This document shows, in pieces, positions 26,426 to 38,710 of a DNA stretch of 64,000 bases. The DNA is from Bosea sp. 29B. GTDB taxonomy: Bacteria; Pseudomonadota; Alphaproteobacteria; Rhizobiales; Beijerinckiaceae. A program made the position numbers and the translations under genes. Every line of letters starts with the position of its first letter. Within the stretch, counting starts at the first letter, position 1. The notes under the pieces are model-generated. The model searched no databases. It saw only the letters and a program-made list of their open reading frames with translations, and was not told the origin of the DNA. Location: the NCBI RefSeq assembly GCF_902506165.1, contig NZ_LR733817.1, positions 6,261,262-6,325,261 of the forward strand, read 5' to 3'.

Positions 26426-26791
26426 CTAGGCCGCTTGCGCCCGCGCGACGGCTTGTGCCTTCAGCTTGGCGCCGACCTCGGCGATTGCCAGGATCGCGGG
26501 CACGTATTCCTGCCCGAGCTCGGTCAAGGCGTACTCGGTCGAGGGCGGCGTGGTCGGCACCACCTTGCGCCGGACGACGCCCTTTTCCTCGAGTGCTCGC
26601 AAACGCGCGCTCAGCATCTTGGCCGAGATCACCGGCATGTCGCGGCGCAGCTCACCGAAGCGGCGCGGCCCGCCTGACAGGAACCAGATCACGTTCGGCG
26701 TCCAGGCCCCGCCGAGCACCTGCATGCAGGCGCCGACATTGCAGGTCTCGGGCTGCGCCGCGGCGCGATTCTTCCTGAGTTTCAAAGCCAT
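26426..26791 (-). CDS. HxlR-family transcriptional regulator
   Basis: A 121-residue winged-helix protein of the HxlR family, with CNVGACMQVLGGAWTPNVIWFLSGGPRRFGELRRDMPVISAKMLSARLRALEEKGVV. Two cysteines, C17 and C22, lie just before the first helix. HxlR proteins with cysteines there can sense electrophiles or oxidants, but that is not shown here. It is divergent from the GST gene at 26918, and the 126-nt gap holds an operator-like palindrome. Confidence 0.92.
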   Translation of the reverse strand: MALKLRKNRAAAQPETCNVGACMQVLGGAWTPNVIWFLSGGPRRFGELRRDMPVISAKMLSARLRALEEKGVVRRKVVPTTPPSTEYALTELGQEYVPAILAIAEVGAKLKAQAVARAQAA

Positions 26792-26843
26792 TGCGGTCAG
26801 CTCTCCGGTTACCGAGAGGATACCGGAAAACGCAGTTACAACA

Positions 26844-26868
26844 AGTTACCCCGTATACAGAGGTAACT
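26844..26868. promoter_or_regulatory. Inverted repeat between HxlR and GST genes, probable operator
   Basis: AGTTACC (26844-26850) and GGTAACT (26862-26868) are perfect 7-bp arms with an 11-bp spacer containing GTATAC. A related imperfect site, CCGGTTACC..GGATACCGG, lies at 26805-26826, and another GTTAC at about 26834. Repeated GTTAC half-sites suggest several HxlR dimers bind here. Confidence 0.65.
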
Positions 26869-26917
26869 GCATCGGCCTAGCTCTCCGCCATTCGTCAACG
26901 CGGATGAGGAAATTGCC

Positions 26918-27529
26918 GTGAAGCTCTACTATGCCCCGGGCGCCTGCTCGCTCTCGCCCCATATCGCCCTGCGCGAGGCCGGCCTGCCCGTGACCCTCGA
27001 GAAGGTCGATCTCCTTGCCGGCCGGACCGAGACCGGCGCCGACTATGCCGCCGTCAGTCCGAAAGGCTATGTCCCGGCGCTGCAATTCGACGACGGCACT
27101 GTCCTCACGGAGGGCGCGGTCATCGCCCGCTATATCGCCGATCTCGCTCCGGACGCCGCTCTCGCTCCGAAGCCCGGCAGCTTCGAGCGCATCCGGCTCG
27201 AGGAGATCATGAACTTCATCGGCAGCGAGTTGCACAAGGCCTACACGCCGCTCTTCCTCCCCGACACGAGCGAGGACGGCAAGACGGCGGCGCGGGCCCG
27301 TGTGGCCAAAAAGCTCGGCTATATCGAGAACATCCTCGCCGACGGCCGCAGCCACCTTCTCGGCGAGCACTTCACCGTCGCCGACGGCTATCTCTTCACC
27401 ATCGTCAACTGGTCGGACAGCCGCAGCGTTCCGCTCGACGCCTTCCCGAAGCTGCGCGCCTTCATGGCGCGGATCGGCGCCCGCGCCAGTGTGCAGGAAG
27501 CGATGCGGGCCGAAGGCCTGCTCCAGTGA
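26918..27529 (+). CDS. Glutathione S-transferase
   Basis: A 203-residue cytoplasmic GST. The N-terminal thioredoxin-like domain starts MKLYYAPGACSLSPHIALREAG, the bacterial beta-class pattern with Cys10 as probable catalytic residue, followed by PKGYVPALQFDDGTVLTEGAVIARYIAD (glutathione-binding cis-Pro and Glu). The C-terminal helical domain includes LLGEHFTVADGYLFTIVNWS. The start is GTG 26918. The stop overlaps the next gene's GTG start by 4 nt. Its divergent HxlR neighbour is the likely repressor. Confidence 0.95.
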   Translation: MKLYYAPGACSLSPHIALREAGLPVTLEKVDLLAGRTETGADYAAVSPKGYVPALQFDDGTVLTEGAVIARYIADLAPDAALAPKPGSFERIRLEEIMNFIGSELHKAYTPLFLPDTSEDGKTAARARVAKKLGYIENILADGRSHLLGEHFTVADGYLFTIVNWSDSRSVPLDAFPKLRAFMARIGARASVQEAMRAEGLLQ

Positions 27530-27915
27530 GCGTCGATCCGCGTTTCACAGAGATCGTCGCTGCGCTCGGCGACTATTTCGACGGTCTCCATCACAGCGAC
27601 GCCGACAAGCTCGGCCAGCTTTTCCACCCGCAGGCGATCTATGCCTGCGGGACGGAGGGCAGCCTGACCCATCTCACCATGGATCAGTACCTGCCGATGG
27701 TAGCGAAGCGGCCCTCGCCGGCAAGCCGCGGCGAGCCCCGGCGCGACCGCATCCTCTCGATCGAATTCGCCGGTCCGGTCACCGCGCTGGCCCGCGTCGA
27801 ATGCGCCATCGGTCTAAAGCGCTTCACCGACCTCCTCAGCTTCATCAGGCTCGATGGGCGCTGGCGGTTGATCGCCAAGGTCTTCCATTTCGACCTCGAC
27901 TCCGCGGCAACCTGA
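27526..27915 (+). CDS. NTF2-like / lumazine-binding-like protein
   Basis: A 129-residue protein with the NTF2-like fold (DYFDGLHHSDADKLGQLFHPQAIYACGTEGSLTHLTMDQYLPMV, then FTDLLSFIRLDGRWRLIAKVFHFD). Such proteins (lumazine_bd_2 / SnoaL-like) include small isomerases and proteins of unknown role. It is translationally coupled to the GST gene (GTGA overlap), so it probably acts on the same compound. No catalytic residues can be assigned with confidence. Confidence 0.85.
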   Translation: MSVDPRFTEIVAALGDYFDGLHHSDADKLGQLFHPQAIYACGTEGSLTHLTMDQYLPMVAKRPSPASRGEPRRDRILSIEFAGPVTALARVECAIGLKRFTDLLSFIRLDGRWRLIAKVFHFDLDSAAT

Positions 27916-28153
27916 ACGGCCGAGAGACGCGGCCGTCGGCGGATATCGACGCCGGCGGCCCGTCGATTGCTCGCCAGCCTTGTGACGCACAGTCACCCAA
28001 ACGTCGTACGACCTGCCTAAGGACTCCGCTGGCCAGGTGGGGGCCGGCACGGAGAAGCACGCACGTCCATTGCCGGGCGCGCCTGTTGCCGCTTGCCGTG
28101 ACGCCTCGACCCGGGGGTAGACGCGACCGCGCACATTTGTCGGAGTCGAGAGC

Positions 28154-29863
28154 ATGCAAGTCGACATCTTCACGCAGGTGATCGTGCCTGTGATCGGCGG
28201 CCTGGGCATCTTCATGCTCGGCCTCGAATTCATGAGCAACGGCATCCAGAATCTCGCCGTCAACAAGATGCGGGCGCTGCTCGCCAGGATCGCCGGCACA
28301 CCGGCCAAGGGCGTCCTCGCCGGCACCTTCATCACCGGCATCATCCAGTCCTCGACCGCGATGACCGTCATGGTCGTCGGCCTCGTCAACGCCGGTGTGA
28401 TCGGCCTGCGGCCGGCGATCAGCGTGATCATGGGCGCCAATATCGGCACGACGCTCGGCAACGGCCTGATCGCGCTGCCGCTTGGCCCGCTGGGCCTGCT
28501 GCTCGCCGGCATCTTCGCGCTGATCCACATCTTCGCCAAGACCGACAAGGTGAAGAACATTGCGCTCGCCTGCATGGGCTTCGCGCTGATCTTCTACGGC
28601 CTCAACCTGATGACCGGCGGCCTGCGCCCCCTGCGCAACATGCCGGAGGTGATGGGCGTCATCTCCTCGCTGAAGGCCGACACCTATCTCGGCCTGCTCT
28701 ACTGCGTGCTGATCGCCGCCGGCATCACCGCGATGATCCACTCCTCCTCGGCGACGATCGGCATCGTCATGGGCCTCGGCGCCGCCGGCATCCTCGATTG
28801 GAAGACCGCGGTCGCCTTCTCGCTCGGCGCCGATCTCGGCACCACCATCACCTCGTGGATGGCCTCGCTCAACCTGACCAAGAACGCCAAGCGCGCGGCT
28901 TACGCCCATATCTCCTTCAACATCATCGGCGTCGCCATCACGATACCGCTGTTCTTCGTTTCCATGGACGTGCTGACCTGGGCGATGCAGTGGTTCGGCG
29001 GCGATCCGGGCGTTGCGGTCGTCAAGGACGGCAAGGAAACCTTCCCGCTCATCCCGGTCGCGATCGGCCTCTATTCGACCTTCTTCAACATCTTCAACAC
29101 CGTCCTGCTCTTCCCCTTCGTCGGCGTCTTCGAGCGCGTCCTGATGAAGGTCGGCGCCACGGCGACGGACGAGATCGAGGACTATTCGGCGCCGCGCTTC
29201 CTCGCCAAGGCCACCGATCACGCCCATGCCGTCGCCAACATCCAGAAGGAGACCGGCCGCTATCTCCAGGCCGCGCAGCTCTTCCTCGACATCGCTCGCA
29301 CCAAGCCCGATGCGCCGGAGAAGAGCGACGAGCATTACGCTGCGATCGACATCCTCAATCGCGACATCCGGACGTACACCTCCGGCATGTTCACGGCCGA
29401 GATGCCCTATGCCCGCGCCGACCTCGTCGCGAGCCTGATCGAGGAAGAGGATTTCACCGCCAGTCTCGGCGAGACCCTCTACCAGATCGCCCGCCGCATC
29501 GAGCGCCAGCCCTTCGGCGCGCCAGGGCGCCAGATCGTCGACAGCGTCATCGATCAGGTCGCCGAGGCGATGCGCGCGATCCTGCCGGCCGGGCCGGATG
29601 CTCCGCTGGTCTCCGCGGAGGCGCAGCCGCGCATCGCCGCCCTGACGAGCGTCCGCGAGCGCTGCCTGCGCCTCGGCGCCGAGCTGCCCTGGGTCGAGCG
29701 CGGCGCGATCCTGGCGCTGCTCGGCTCGGCCGAACGCGCCTACTTCCTGATCGAGCGCATCGATGAAGAGCGCCGTTCGGTCTCGCGTGTCGTGCCCGTG
29801 ACAGAGCCGAGCAAGCAGACCCGGGAGGCCGGCGGTTTCGACGCCGCTGCCGTGCCGGCCTGA
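28154..29863 (+). CDS. Na/phosphate cotransporter family protein with PhoU-like C-terminus
   Basis: A 569-residue inner-membrane protein of the NptA/YjbB type. The membrane half has two inverted Na/Pi-cotransporter repeats with the characteristic QSST-like motifs: GIIQSSTAMTVMVVGLVNAG (about residue 65) and AMIHSSSATIGIVMGLGAAG (about 197). The C-terminal part (about 345-550) is helical and PhoU-like. It probably moves phosphate with sodium, or exports phosphate as YjbB does. ATG 28154 has the membrane segment right after it. A terminator follows. Confidence 0.93.
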   Translation: MQVDIFTQVIVPVIGGLGIFMLGLEFMSNGIQNLAVNKMRALLARIAGTPAKGVLAGTFITGIIQSSTAMTVMVVGLVNAGVIGLRPAISVIMGANIGTTLGNGLIALPLGPLGLLLAGIFALIHIFAKTDKVKNIALACMGFALIFYGLNLMTGGLRPLRNMPEVMGVISSLKADTYLGLLYCVLIAAGITAMIHSSSATIGIVMGLGAAGILDWKTAVAFSLGADLGTTITSWMASLNLTKNAKRAAYAHISFNIIGVAITIPLFFVSMDVLTWAMQWFGGDPGVAVVKDGKETFPLIPVAIGLYSTFFNIFNTVLLFPFVGVFERVLMKVGATATDEIEDYSAPRFLAKATDHAHAVANIQKETGRYLQAAQLFLDIARTKPDAPEKSDEHYAAIDILNRDIRTYTSGMFTAEMPYARADLVASLIEEEDFTASLGETLYQIARRIERQPFGAPGRQIVDSVIDQVAEAMRAILPAGPDAPLVSAEAQPRIAALTSVRERCLRLGAELPWVERGAILALLGSAERAYFLIERIDEERRSVSRVVPVTEPSKQTREAGGFDAAAVPA

Positions 29864-29889
29864 GCGATCCGCTCCTCATCGGACTGTGG

Positions 29890-29915
29890 ACAGGCCGCCA
29901 TCGTGCGGCCTGTTT
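29890..29915 (+). terminator. Rho-independent terminator after the Na/phosphate cotransporter gene
   Basis: A perfect 9-bp stem, ACAGGCCGC (29890-29898) with GCGGCCTGT (29905-29913), loop CATCGT, followed by TTTG. Confidence 0.8.
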
Positions 29916-30043
29916 GCTGTTCCAGCTGAATTTCTGTCGTGATTGCGGGCGAAGGGGAGCGATCCGCAATGACGGTGCAATGCGCGAATTGTCGCCTGCT
30001 CGCCCCAAAGGCGCGGCGATCGATCGATACGAGGACAGCTATC

Positions 30044-30505
30044 ATGACGTCGAAGGCGATTTTCCTGCTGGCGCCCGCTCTGGCGCTCCCAGCCGCCGCC
30101 TGGGCCGATGACGGCCTGACCTGGGGTGTCCGGCAGGATGGCGAAGGCATCGTCGTCGCCTATGAGATGCCGCAGACAGACGACCAGCGCCTGTTCTTCT
30201 CCTGCGATTTCGCCAGCAAGAGCCTGACCGTGCGGGTCCCCTTCTTCAAGGAAGGCATGAAGGACAACGCCGTCGCGACCGCCAAGTTCTCGTCGAGCGG
30301 CGGGCAGGCGGATGTCGGCATGAAGCTGATCAGCGACGAGATGGGCAATCACTTCGAGGCGACGACGACGCTGTCGCCCGCGCTCCAGTCGGTGCTGCGC
30401 AAGGGGAAAAGCCTCACCCTGCGCATCGAGGGCGAGACGCAGAGCTTCCCGCTGGCCGCCGGGCAGAAGGGCTTTGCCGTGCTGGCACAGCGCTGCGGCG
30501 GGTAG
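30044..30505 (+). CDS. Hypothetical secreted protein
   Basis: A 153-residue protein with a signal peptide (MTSKAIFLLAPALALPAAAWA, cleavage about residue 21) and a mature beta-rich domain of about 130 residues with two Cys (FFSCDF and AQRCGG) that could form a disulfide. ATG 30044 is chosen because the signal starts there; the frame is open upstream without sense. It is predicted periplasmic. No family recognised. Confidence 0.75.
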   Translation: MTSKAIFLLAPALALPAAAWADDGLTWGVRQDGEGIVVAYEMPQTDDQRLFFSCDFASKSLTVRVPFFKEGMKDNAVATAKFSSSGGQADVGMKLISDEMGNHFEATTTLSPALQSVLRKGKSLTLRIEGETQSFPLAAGQKGFAVLAQRCGG

Positions 30506-30591
30506 GCAACGGGCGCCCCAATTGAAGCGACAGCCAGGCCGTGCCGTATCGGGCAAGATCCGAATACGCACAGCCTGTCATTGGCAATGTC

Positions 30592-31791
30592 TTATCTGGT
30601 CGCGGCGGCGCGGAAGCCATGGCTCTTCGCGCCCCACGCGACCATGAATGTCGCGACCAGCAACGCCGCCAGCACCCAAGGGAAAGGCGCGACGCCGAAC
30701 CCGCTCAGCAGCAATCCGCCGACGATGCCGCCACCGGCGATGGCGAGATTCCATGTCGTCACCAGCATCGACTGCGCGACATCAGCCGCATGGCCCGCCG
30801 CCTTGGCGGACGCGGTCTGGAACAGCGTCCCGGCCCCGCCGAAGGCCAGCCCCCAGACGGCGACGGCGCCATAAATCACCGAGGGCACCGTGCCTGCGAT
30901 TCCGAGCGCCAATGCCGAGAAGCCGAACAGTGCGACGCTCGCAAGAACCAGTTCGCGAAGCCAGCGATCGATCAGGGCGCCCGTGATCCAGATGCCCAGC
31001 AGCGACGCCAGGCCGAAGACCAGCAGCACGACATCGGTGCGGTTCTTGAGGCCGGCCGGCTCGAGGAAGGGCGCGATATAGGTGTAGAGGGTGTTGTGGG
31101 CGAGCACATAGGCGAAGACCACGAACAGGACCGGCCGGACGCCCGGCAGCGTGAAGACCGCCTTCAGCCCGAACTCCTGCCCCCGCTTCTGGCCGGGAAA
31201 ATCGGGCACGCTGGCCAGAACCCAGAAGACCAGCAGCACCGTCAGCCCGCTCATCACGCCGAAGGTCCAGCGCCAGCCCAGAAGCGTGCCGAGGAAGGTT
31301 CCCGTCGGAATGCCGAGCGAGAGGGCGAGCGGCGCTCCGACCATCGCGATGGCGATCGCGCGACCCTGCAGATGGTCGGGCACCATGCGCGCGGCATAGC
31401 CGGCCGCCAGCGCCCAGAGCAGCCCCGCGCTCATGCCCGCGACGAAACGGGCGACCAGCGTAACGGCATAGCTGTCGGAGATCGCCGTCACCGTGTTGAC
31501 GACGGCAAAGCCGCCGATCGCGATCAGCAGCAGCGTGCGCCGCCGCCAGTTCTGCGTCGCGATCGTCAGGGGAATGGCTGAGACCAGCGAGCCAACCGCA
31601 TAGGCCGTGACGAGCTGGCCGATGAGCGCCTCGGATTGACTGAGGCTCGCGGCCATTTGCGGGAGGAGGCCCGATGGCAGGATTTCGGTCAGGAGCGTGA
31701 TGAAGGCCGCCATGGCAAGCGCCAGCAGCCCCCCTAGGGGCAGCCGCACCTCGCTCGTGCCTGCCGATACCGTATCCGTCACTGATGTCAT
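30592..31791 (-). CDS. MFS transporter
   Basis: A 399-residue inner-membrane protein with twelve predicted segments in the arabinose-efflux-permease (AraJ/YdhP-like) branch of the major facilitator superfamily. It has LTEILPSGLLPQMAASLSQSEALIGQLVTAYAVGSLVSAIPLTIATQNWRRRTLLL, then WALAAGYAARMVPDHLQGRAIAIAMVGAPLALSLGIPTGTFLGTLLGWRWTF. The ATG at 31791 is used; the longer frame adds non-membrane residues. It is divergent from the LysR gene at 31909, its likely regulator. Substrate unknown, probably efflux. Confidence 0.92.
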   Translation of the reverse strand: MTSVTDTVSAGTSEVRLPLGGLLALAMAAFITLLTEILPSGLLPQMAASLSQSEALIGQLVTAYAVGSLVSAIPLTIATQNWRRRTLLLIAIGGFAVVNTVTAISDSYAVTLVARFVAGMSAGLLWALAAGYAARMVPDHLQGRAIAIAMVGAPLALSLGIPTGTFLGTLLGWRWTFGVMSGLTVLLVFWVLASVPDFPGQKRGQEFGLKAVFTLPGVRPVLFVVFAYVLAHNTLYTYIAPFLEPAGLKNRTDVVLLVFGLASLLGIWITGALIDRWLRELVLASVALFGFSALALGIAGTVPSVIYGAVAVWGLAFGGAGTLFQTASAKAAGHAADVAQSMLVTTWNLAIAGGGIVGGLLLSGFGVAPFPWVLAALLVATFMVAWGAKSHGFRAAATR

Positions 31792-31864
31792 GGCTATAGC
31801 GCCTTTGAAGATGGGTTGGCGCTTGAGGTAGCTGGTTCCCACTGAGCGAAAAATAGGACACAAC

Positions 31865-31894
31865 TCATGACACTTTGGACATTTCCGTCATGAC
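31865..31894. promoter_or_regulatory. Paired TCATGAC sites between MFS and LysR genes
   Basis: TCATGAC occurs at 31865-31871 and 31888-31894, a 23-nt period (two helical turns), in the 117-nt gap between the divergent genes. TCATGA is itself palindromic. It is a candidate LysR-type binding region; no further support is available. Confidence 0.45.
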
Positions 31895-31908
31895 TGAGTG
31901 GCCGCCGC

Positions 31909-32796
31909 ATGGACAGTCTCGGAGCGCTCTTTGCCTTTGTGCATGCGGCTGACGCCGACGGTTTCACGGAAGCCGGTCGCAAGCTCGGCATCTCCGCCTC
32001 GGCCGTCAGCAAGGCCGTGGCGCGCCTGGAGGATCGGCTCGGCGCAAGGCTGTTCCATCGCTCGACCCGCAGCGTCACGCTGACGCCGGAGGGCGCGATG
32101 TTCCTCGAACGCTGCCGGCGCATCCTCTGCGAATATGAAGCCGCCGAGCTCGAATTGTCGCGCAGCCGGGCGACGCCACAGGGCAAGCTGCGCGTCAGCC
32201 TGCCGTCGATGAGCATGATCCCGATGGCCAAGCTCGCAGCCTTCAAGCGGCGCCATCCGCAGATCGAGCTCGAACTGGATTCCACCGACCGAGTGGTCGA
32301 CGTCATCGGCGAAGGCTTCGACGTGGTGCTCCGCACCGGTGAGCCAGCCGACTCCCGGCTGATGACCCGCACGCTCGGCCATTTCCGTCAGGCGATCGTC
32401 GGTTCGCCGGATTATTTCCGCAGGATGGGCAAGCCGGAGACACCGGAGGACCTCGCCCGGCACGCCTGCCTGGTCTACCGCTACGCCAACACCGGCAAGC
32501 TCCACCAATGGCCCTTGTCCAGAGGTGGCGAGCCGGCGCAGGTCGAGATCCAGCCCAGCGTTGTGACGAACGCGCTCGAAGCGCAGATCGGCCTCGCTGA
32601 AAGCGGGCTCGGCATCGCCTGCGTTCCCGACCTGTCCGTCGCCGAACACCTGCGGCGCGGCTCGCTCGTCCGCATCCTCGAGAGCTATGTCGAGGCGCAG
32701 ACCAAGCTCAGCGTGATGTGGCCCGCCAGCCGCTACGCCTCGCCGAAATTGCGGGCCTTCGTCGGCTTCGCGGCCGAAGAGTTCCTGGCCTCATGA
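31909..32796 (+). CDS. LysR-family transcriptional regulator
   Basis: A 295-residue LysR protein: N-terminal winged HTH (about 1-60; FVHAADADGFTEAGRKLGISASAVSKAVARLEDRLGARLFHRSTRSVTLTPEG) and a periplasmic-binding-like effector domain of the CrgA/AaeR branch (from about 90; GKLRVSLPSMSMIPMAKLAAFKRRHPQIELEL, DVVLRTGEPADSRL). It is likely an activator or repressor of the divergent MFS gene. Confidence 0.93.
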   Translation: MDSLGALFAFVHAADADGFTEAGRKLGISASAVSKAVARLEDRLGARLFHRSTRSVTLTPEGAMFLERCRRILCEYEAAELELSRSRATPQGKLRVSLPSMSMIPMAKLAAFKRRHPQIELELDSTDRVVDVIGEGFDVVLRTGEPADSRLMTRTLGHFRQAIVGSPDYFRRMGKPETPEDLARHACLVYRYANTGKLHQWPLSRGGEPAQVEIQPSVVTNALEAQIGLAESGLGIACVPDLSVAEHLRRGSLVRILESYVEAQTKLSVMWPASRYASPKLRAFVGFAAEEFLAS

Positions 32797-32833
32797 CAGG
32801 CCTCGTCCCGCCGGGGTCGCGGGGAGACGGCGA

Positions 32834-36586
<3,753 letters not shown>

Positions 36587-36590
36587 CAGT

Positions 36591-37502
36591 CTACTCCGCC
36601 GCAACCTGCTGCGCCTGCGCCTTCTCCGGCTTCAGGCCGACGAGATGGCAGATCGCATAGACCAGGTCGGCCTTGTTCATCGTGTAGAAATGCAGGTCGG
36701 AAACGCCGCGATCGATCAGGTCGAGCACCTGCTCGGCGCAGACGGCGGCGGCGACCAGCCGGCGCGTCGCCGCATCGTCCTCCAGCCCTTCGAAGCGGTC
36801 GGCCAGCCATTGCGGCACACTCGCCCCGGTCCGGCGGGCAAAGCCGGCGGTCTGCTTGAAGTTCTGCACCGGCACGATGCCGGGCAGGATCGGGATATCG
36901 ATGCCGCTGGCACGGACCTTGTCGAGATAGCGGAAATAGACGTCGTTATCGAAGAAGAACTGGGTGATCGCCCGCGTCGCGCCGGCATCGACCTTCTTCC
37001 TCAGCGCATCGATGTCGGCATCGAGCGAAGCCGCCTCCGGGTGCTTTTCCGGGTAGGCCGAGACGGTGACCTCGAACTCGCCGATCTTGCGGATGCCTTC
37101 GACCAGGTCGGAGGTCTGGTGATAGCCCTCGGGATGCGGCTCATAGGTGGTGCCGAGCCCGCCGGCCGGGTCGCCGCGCAGCGCCACGATATGGCGCACG
37201 CCCGCCGCCCAATAGGAGCGGATGACGTCGTCGACCTCGGCGCAGGAGGCGGAGACGCAGGTCAGATGCGCCGCCGGCTTCAAGGCCGTCTCGTCGATCA
37301 TGCGCTTGACGGTGTTGTGGGTGCGCTCGCGGGTCGAGCCGCCGGCGCCATAGGTCACCGAGACGAACGCCGGACCGAGCGGCTCCAGCCGGCGCACGCT
37401 GTCCCAGAGATTGACCTCCATCTCCTCGTTCTTCGGCGGGAAGAACTCGAAGGAGACGCGCGGACGGCGCGAGCCGTGGCGGCTGGGGCGGAAAGCGTTC
37501 AT
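36591..37502 (-). CDS. metF: Methylenetetrahydrofolate reductase MetF
   Basis: A cytoplasmic FAD enzyme (TIM barrel) that reduces 5,10-methylene- to 5-methyltetrahydrofolate, the MetH substrate. The 303-residue protein has [63 protein letters not shown] and [34 protein letters not shown], all standard MetF motifs. The start ATG 37502 shares one base with the upstream stop (TGATG); a GTG one codon earlier is possible. It is co-transcribed between the ArsR-methyltransferase gene and metH. Confidence 0.97.
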   Translation of the reverse strand: MNAFRPSRHGSRRPRVSFEFFPPKNEEMEVNLWDSVRRLEPLGPAFVSVTYGAGGSTRERTHNTVKRMIDETALKPAAHLTCVSASCAEVDDVIRSYWAAGVRHIVALRGDPAGGLGTTYEPHPEGYHQTSDLVEGIRKIGEFEVTVSAYPEKHPEAASLDADIDALRKKVDAGATRAITQFFFDNDVYFRYLDKVRASGIDIPILPGIVPVQNFKQTAGFARRTGASVPQWLADRFEGLEDDAATRRLVAAAVCAEQVLDLIDRGVSDLHFYTMNKADLVYAICHLVGLKPEKAQAQQVAAE

Positions 37503-38515
37503 CACGCAACCTCACGATCGAACTGACGAATCGGAAAATCACCCTGGAGGCGCCGGTCGCGCCCGCGCCAGAGCATGACGCCGAGCTGGCCGCAAGCCCC
37601 GTCGGGTGCCGTGACCTCTTTGGCGAGATCGCATTCGAGACCGGCTTCGGCGAACCAGGCGGCGATCTCGTCTTTCTCGAAGCCGAGCCGGCGATGGGCA
37701 TGCTCGGTGCGCAGGAATTCCATCTCGTGCGGCGCAAAATCGACCAGAATCAGCCGGCCACCGGGCGAGAGCAGCGCCGCCGCCTCGCGCAAAGCGCGGC
37801 CGGGATCGTCGAGGAAGTGCAGCACCTGGTGCACGATCACGAGATCGAAGGAGCCGCGCGCGAAGGGCAGCGCGTAGATATCGCCCTGCCGGAGCTCGAC
37901 CCGCGACAGCCCCGCCTTCTCCAGATTGGCACGGGCCACCGCCAGCATGGCATGGCTGGCATCGACGCCGACCGCACGCGCTGCCTTCGGCGCGAGGCGC
38001 TCCAGCATGCGCCCGGTGCCGGTGCCAAGATCGAGCAGCGCCTGCAACGGCGTCTCGCCGACGGCGGCCTCGACCGCGGCTTCCACGGCGGCATCGGGAA
38101 CATGCAGCGTGCGCAACTGGTCCCATTCGCGCGCGACATTGGCGAAATAGGATTGCGCCGCCGCGGCCCGCGATGCACGCACCGCGGTGAGGCGCTCGCG
38201 ATCAGCCGCCAGAACCGGGTCGGCAGGATCGAGATCGCGGGCGAGCGTCAGCGCCAATGCACCGCCGGGTGTCGCGTCGTCGAGCCTGAAGAAGGCAAAG
38301 GCGCCTTCCCGCGAACGGCGCAGCAGCCCGGCCTCGGCCATCAGCTTGAGATGGCGAGAGATGCGCGGCTGCGACTGGCCGAGGATGTCGGTGAGATCGG
38401 AGACCGAGAGCTCGCCTTCCGCCAACAGCGCCAGGATTCGCAAACGGGTCTCCTCGCCCGCCGCACGCAGCGAGGCCAGCAAGGTCGGCAGCGAATGGTG
38501 GGAGCGGCGGGTCAC
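37502..38515 (-). CDS. ArsR-family regulator fused to a SAM-dependent methyltransferase domain (SamR-like)
   Basis: A 337-residue fusion. Residues about 8-85 are an ArsR winged helix (EETRLRILALLAEGELSVSDLTDILGQSQPRISRHLKLMAEAGLL) lacking the metal-binding cysteine motif of metal sensors. Residues about 130-310 form a class I methyltransferase fold with the SAM loop LLDLGTGTGRMLERL and DLVIVHQVLHFLDDPGRALREAAALLSPGGRLIL. Proteins of this design regulate methionine/SAM genes in alphaproteobacteria, probably by sensing SAM or SAH. It is the first gene of the metF-metH operon. The start is GTG 38515 with GAGGTG upstream, and it has its own palindromic operator at 38540-38559. Whether it also methylates anything is unknown. 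Confidence 0.9.
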   Translation of the reverse strand: MTRRSHHSLPTLLASLRAAGEETRLRILALLAEGELSVSDLTDILGQSQPRISRHLKLMAEAGLLRRSREGAFAFFRLDDATPGGALALTLARDLDPADPVLAADRERLTAVRASRAAAAQSYFANVAREWDQLRTLHVPDAAVEAAVEAAVGETPLQALLDLGTGTGRMLERLAPKAARAVGVDASHAMLAVARANLEKAGLSRVELRQGDIYALPFARGSFDLVIVHQVLHFLDDPGRALREAAALLSPGGRLILVDFAPHEMEFLRTEHAHRRLGFEKDEIAAWFAEAGLECDLAKEVTAPDGACGQLGVMLWRGRDRRLQGDFPIRQFDREVA

Positions 38516-38539
38516 CAGCGAGCACCTCGAAACTCGGTG

Positions 38540-38559
38540 AAAGATATAAACATATCTTT
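38540..38559. promoter_or_regulatory. Palindromic operator upstream of the SamR-like/metF/metH operon
   Basis: AAAGATATAAACATATCTTT: perfect 8-bp arms around AAAC, 24 nt upstream of the regulator's start. It is strikingly AT-rich and resembles the AAGATAT/ATATCTT sites described for alphaproteobacterial SAM-responsive ArsR-type regulators. Overlapping symmetry (ACATA-TCTT-TATGT) is also present. Confidence 0.8.
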
Positions 38560-38633
38560 ATGTCAGATGCGAGGGCGATGCAAGCCGCTTGTCCGATATT
38601 TCAGTCGACATCGACGGATCAAACAAACGCACA

Positions 38634-38663
38634 CCCCTATCTCGAATGGAAGCGAGGTAGGGG
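38634..38663 (-). terminator. Strong hairpin downstream of the MocR-type gene, probable terminator
   Basis: CCCCTATCTCG (38634-38644) pairs with CGAGGTAGGGG (38653-38663) at 10 of 11 positions plus one wobble, with an 8-nt loop. On the minus strand it lies about 47 nt past the MocR stop and is followed by a loose T-rich stretch (GTTTGTTTG). It probably separates that gene from the met operon. Confidence 0.6.
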
Positions 38664-38710
38664 CAAGAGGCGGCCGGGATTACCGGAGCGTCTAAGGATG
38701 AGGGCCTTTC

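Noticed and set aside
27970..28153. Pho-box-like TGTGACGCACAGTCAC upstream of the Na/phosphate cotransporter gene
   Set aside because: It does not contain two spaced CTGTCAT-type half-sites; more likely a coincidental partial palindrome.
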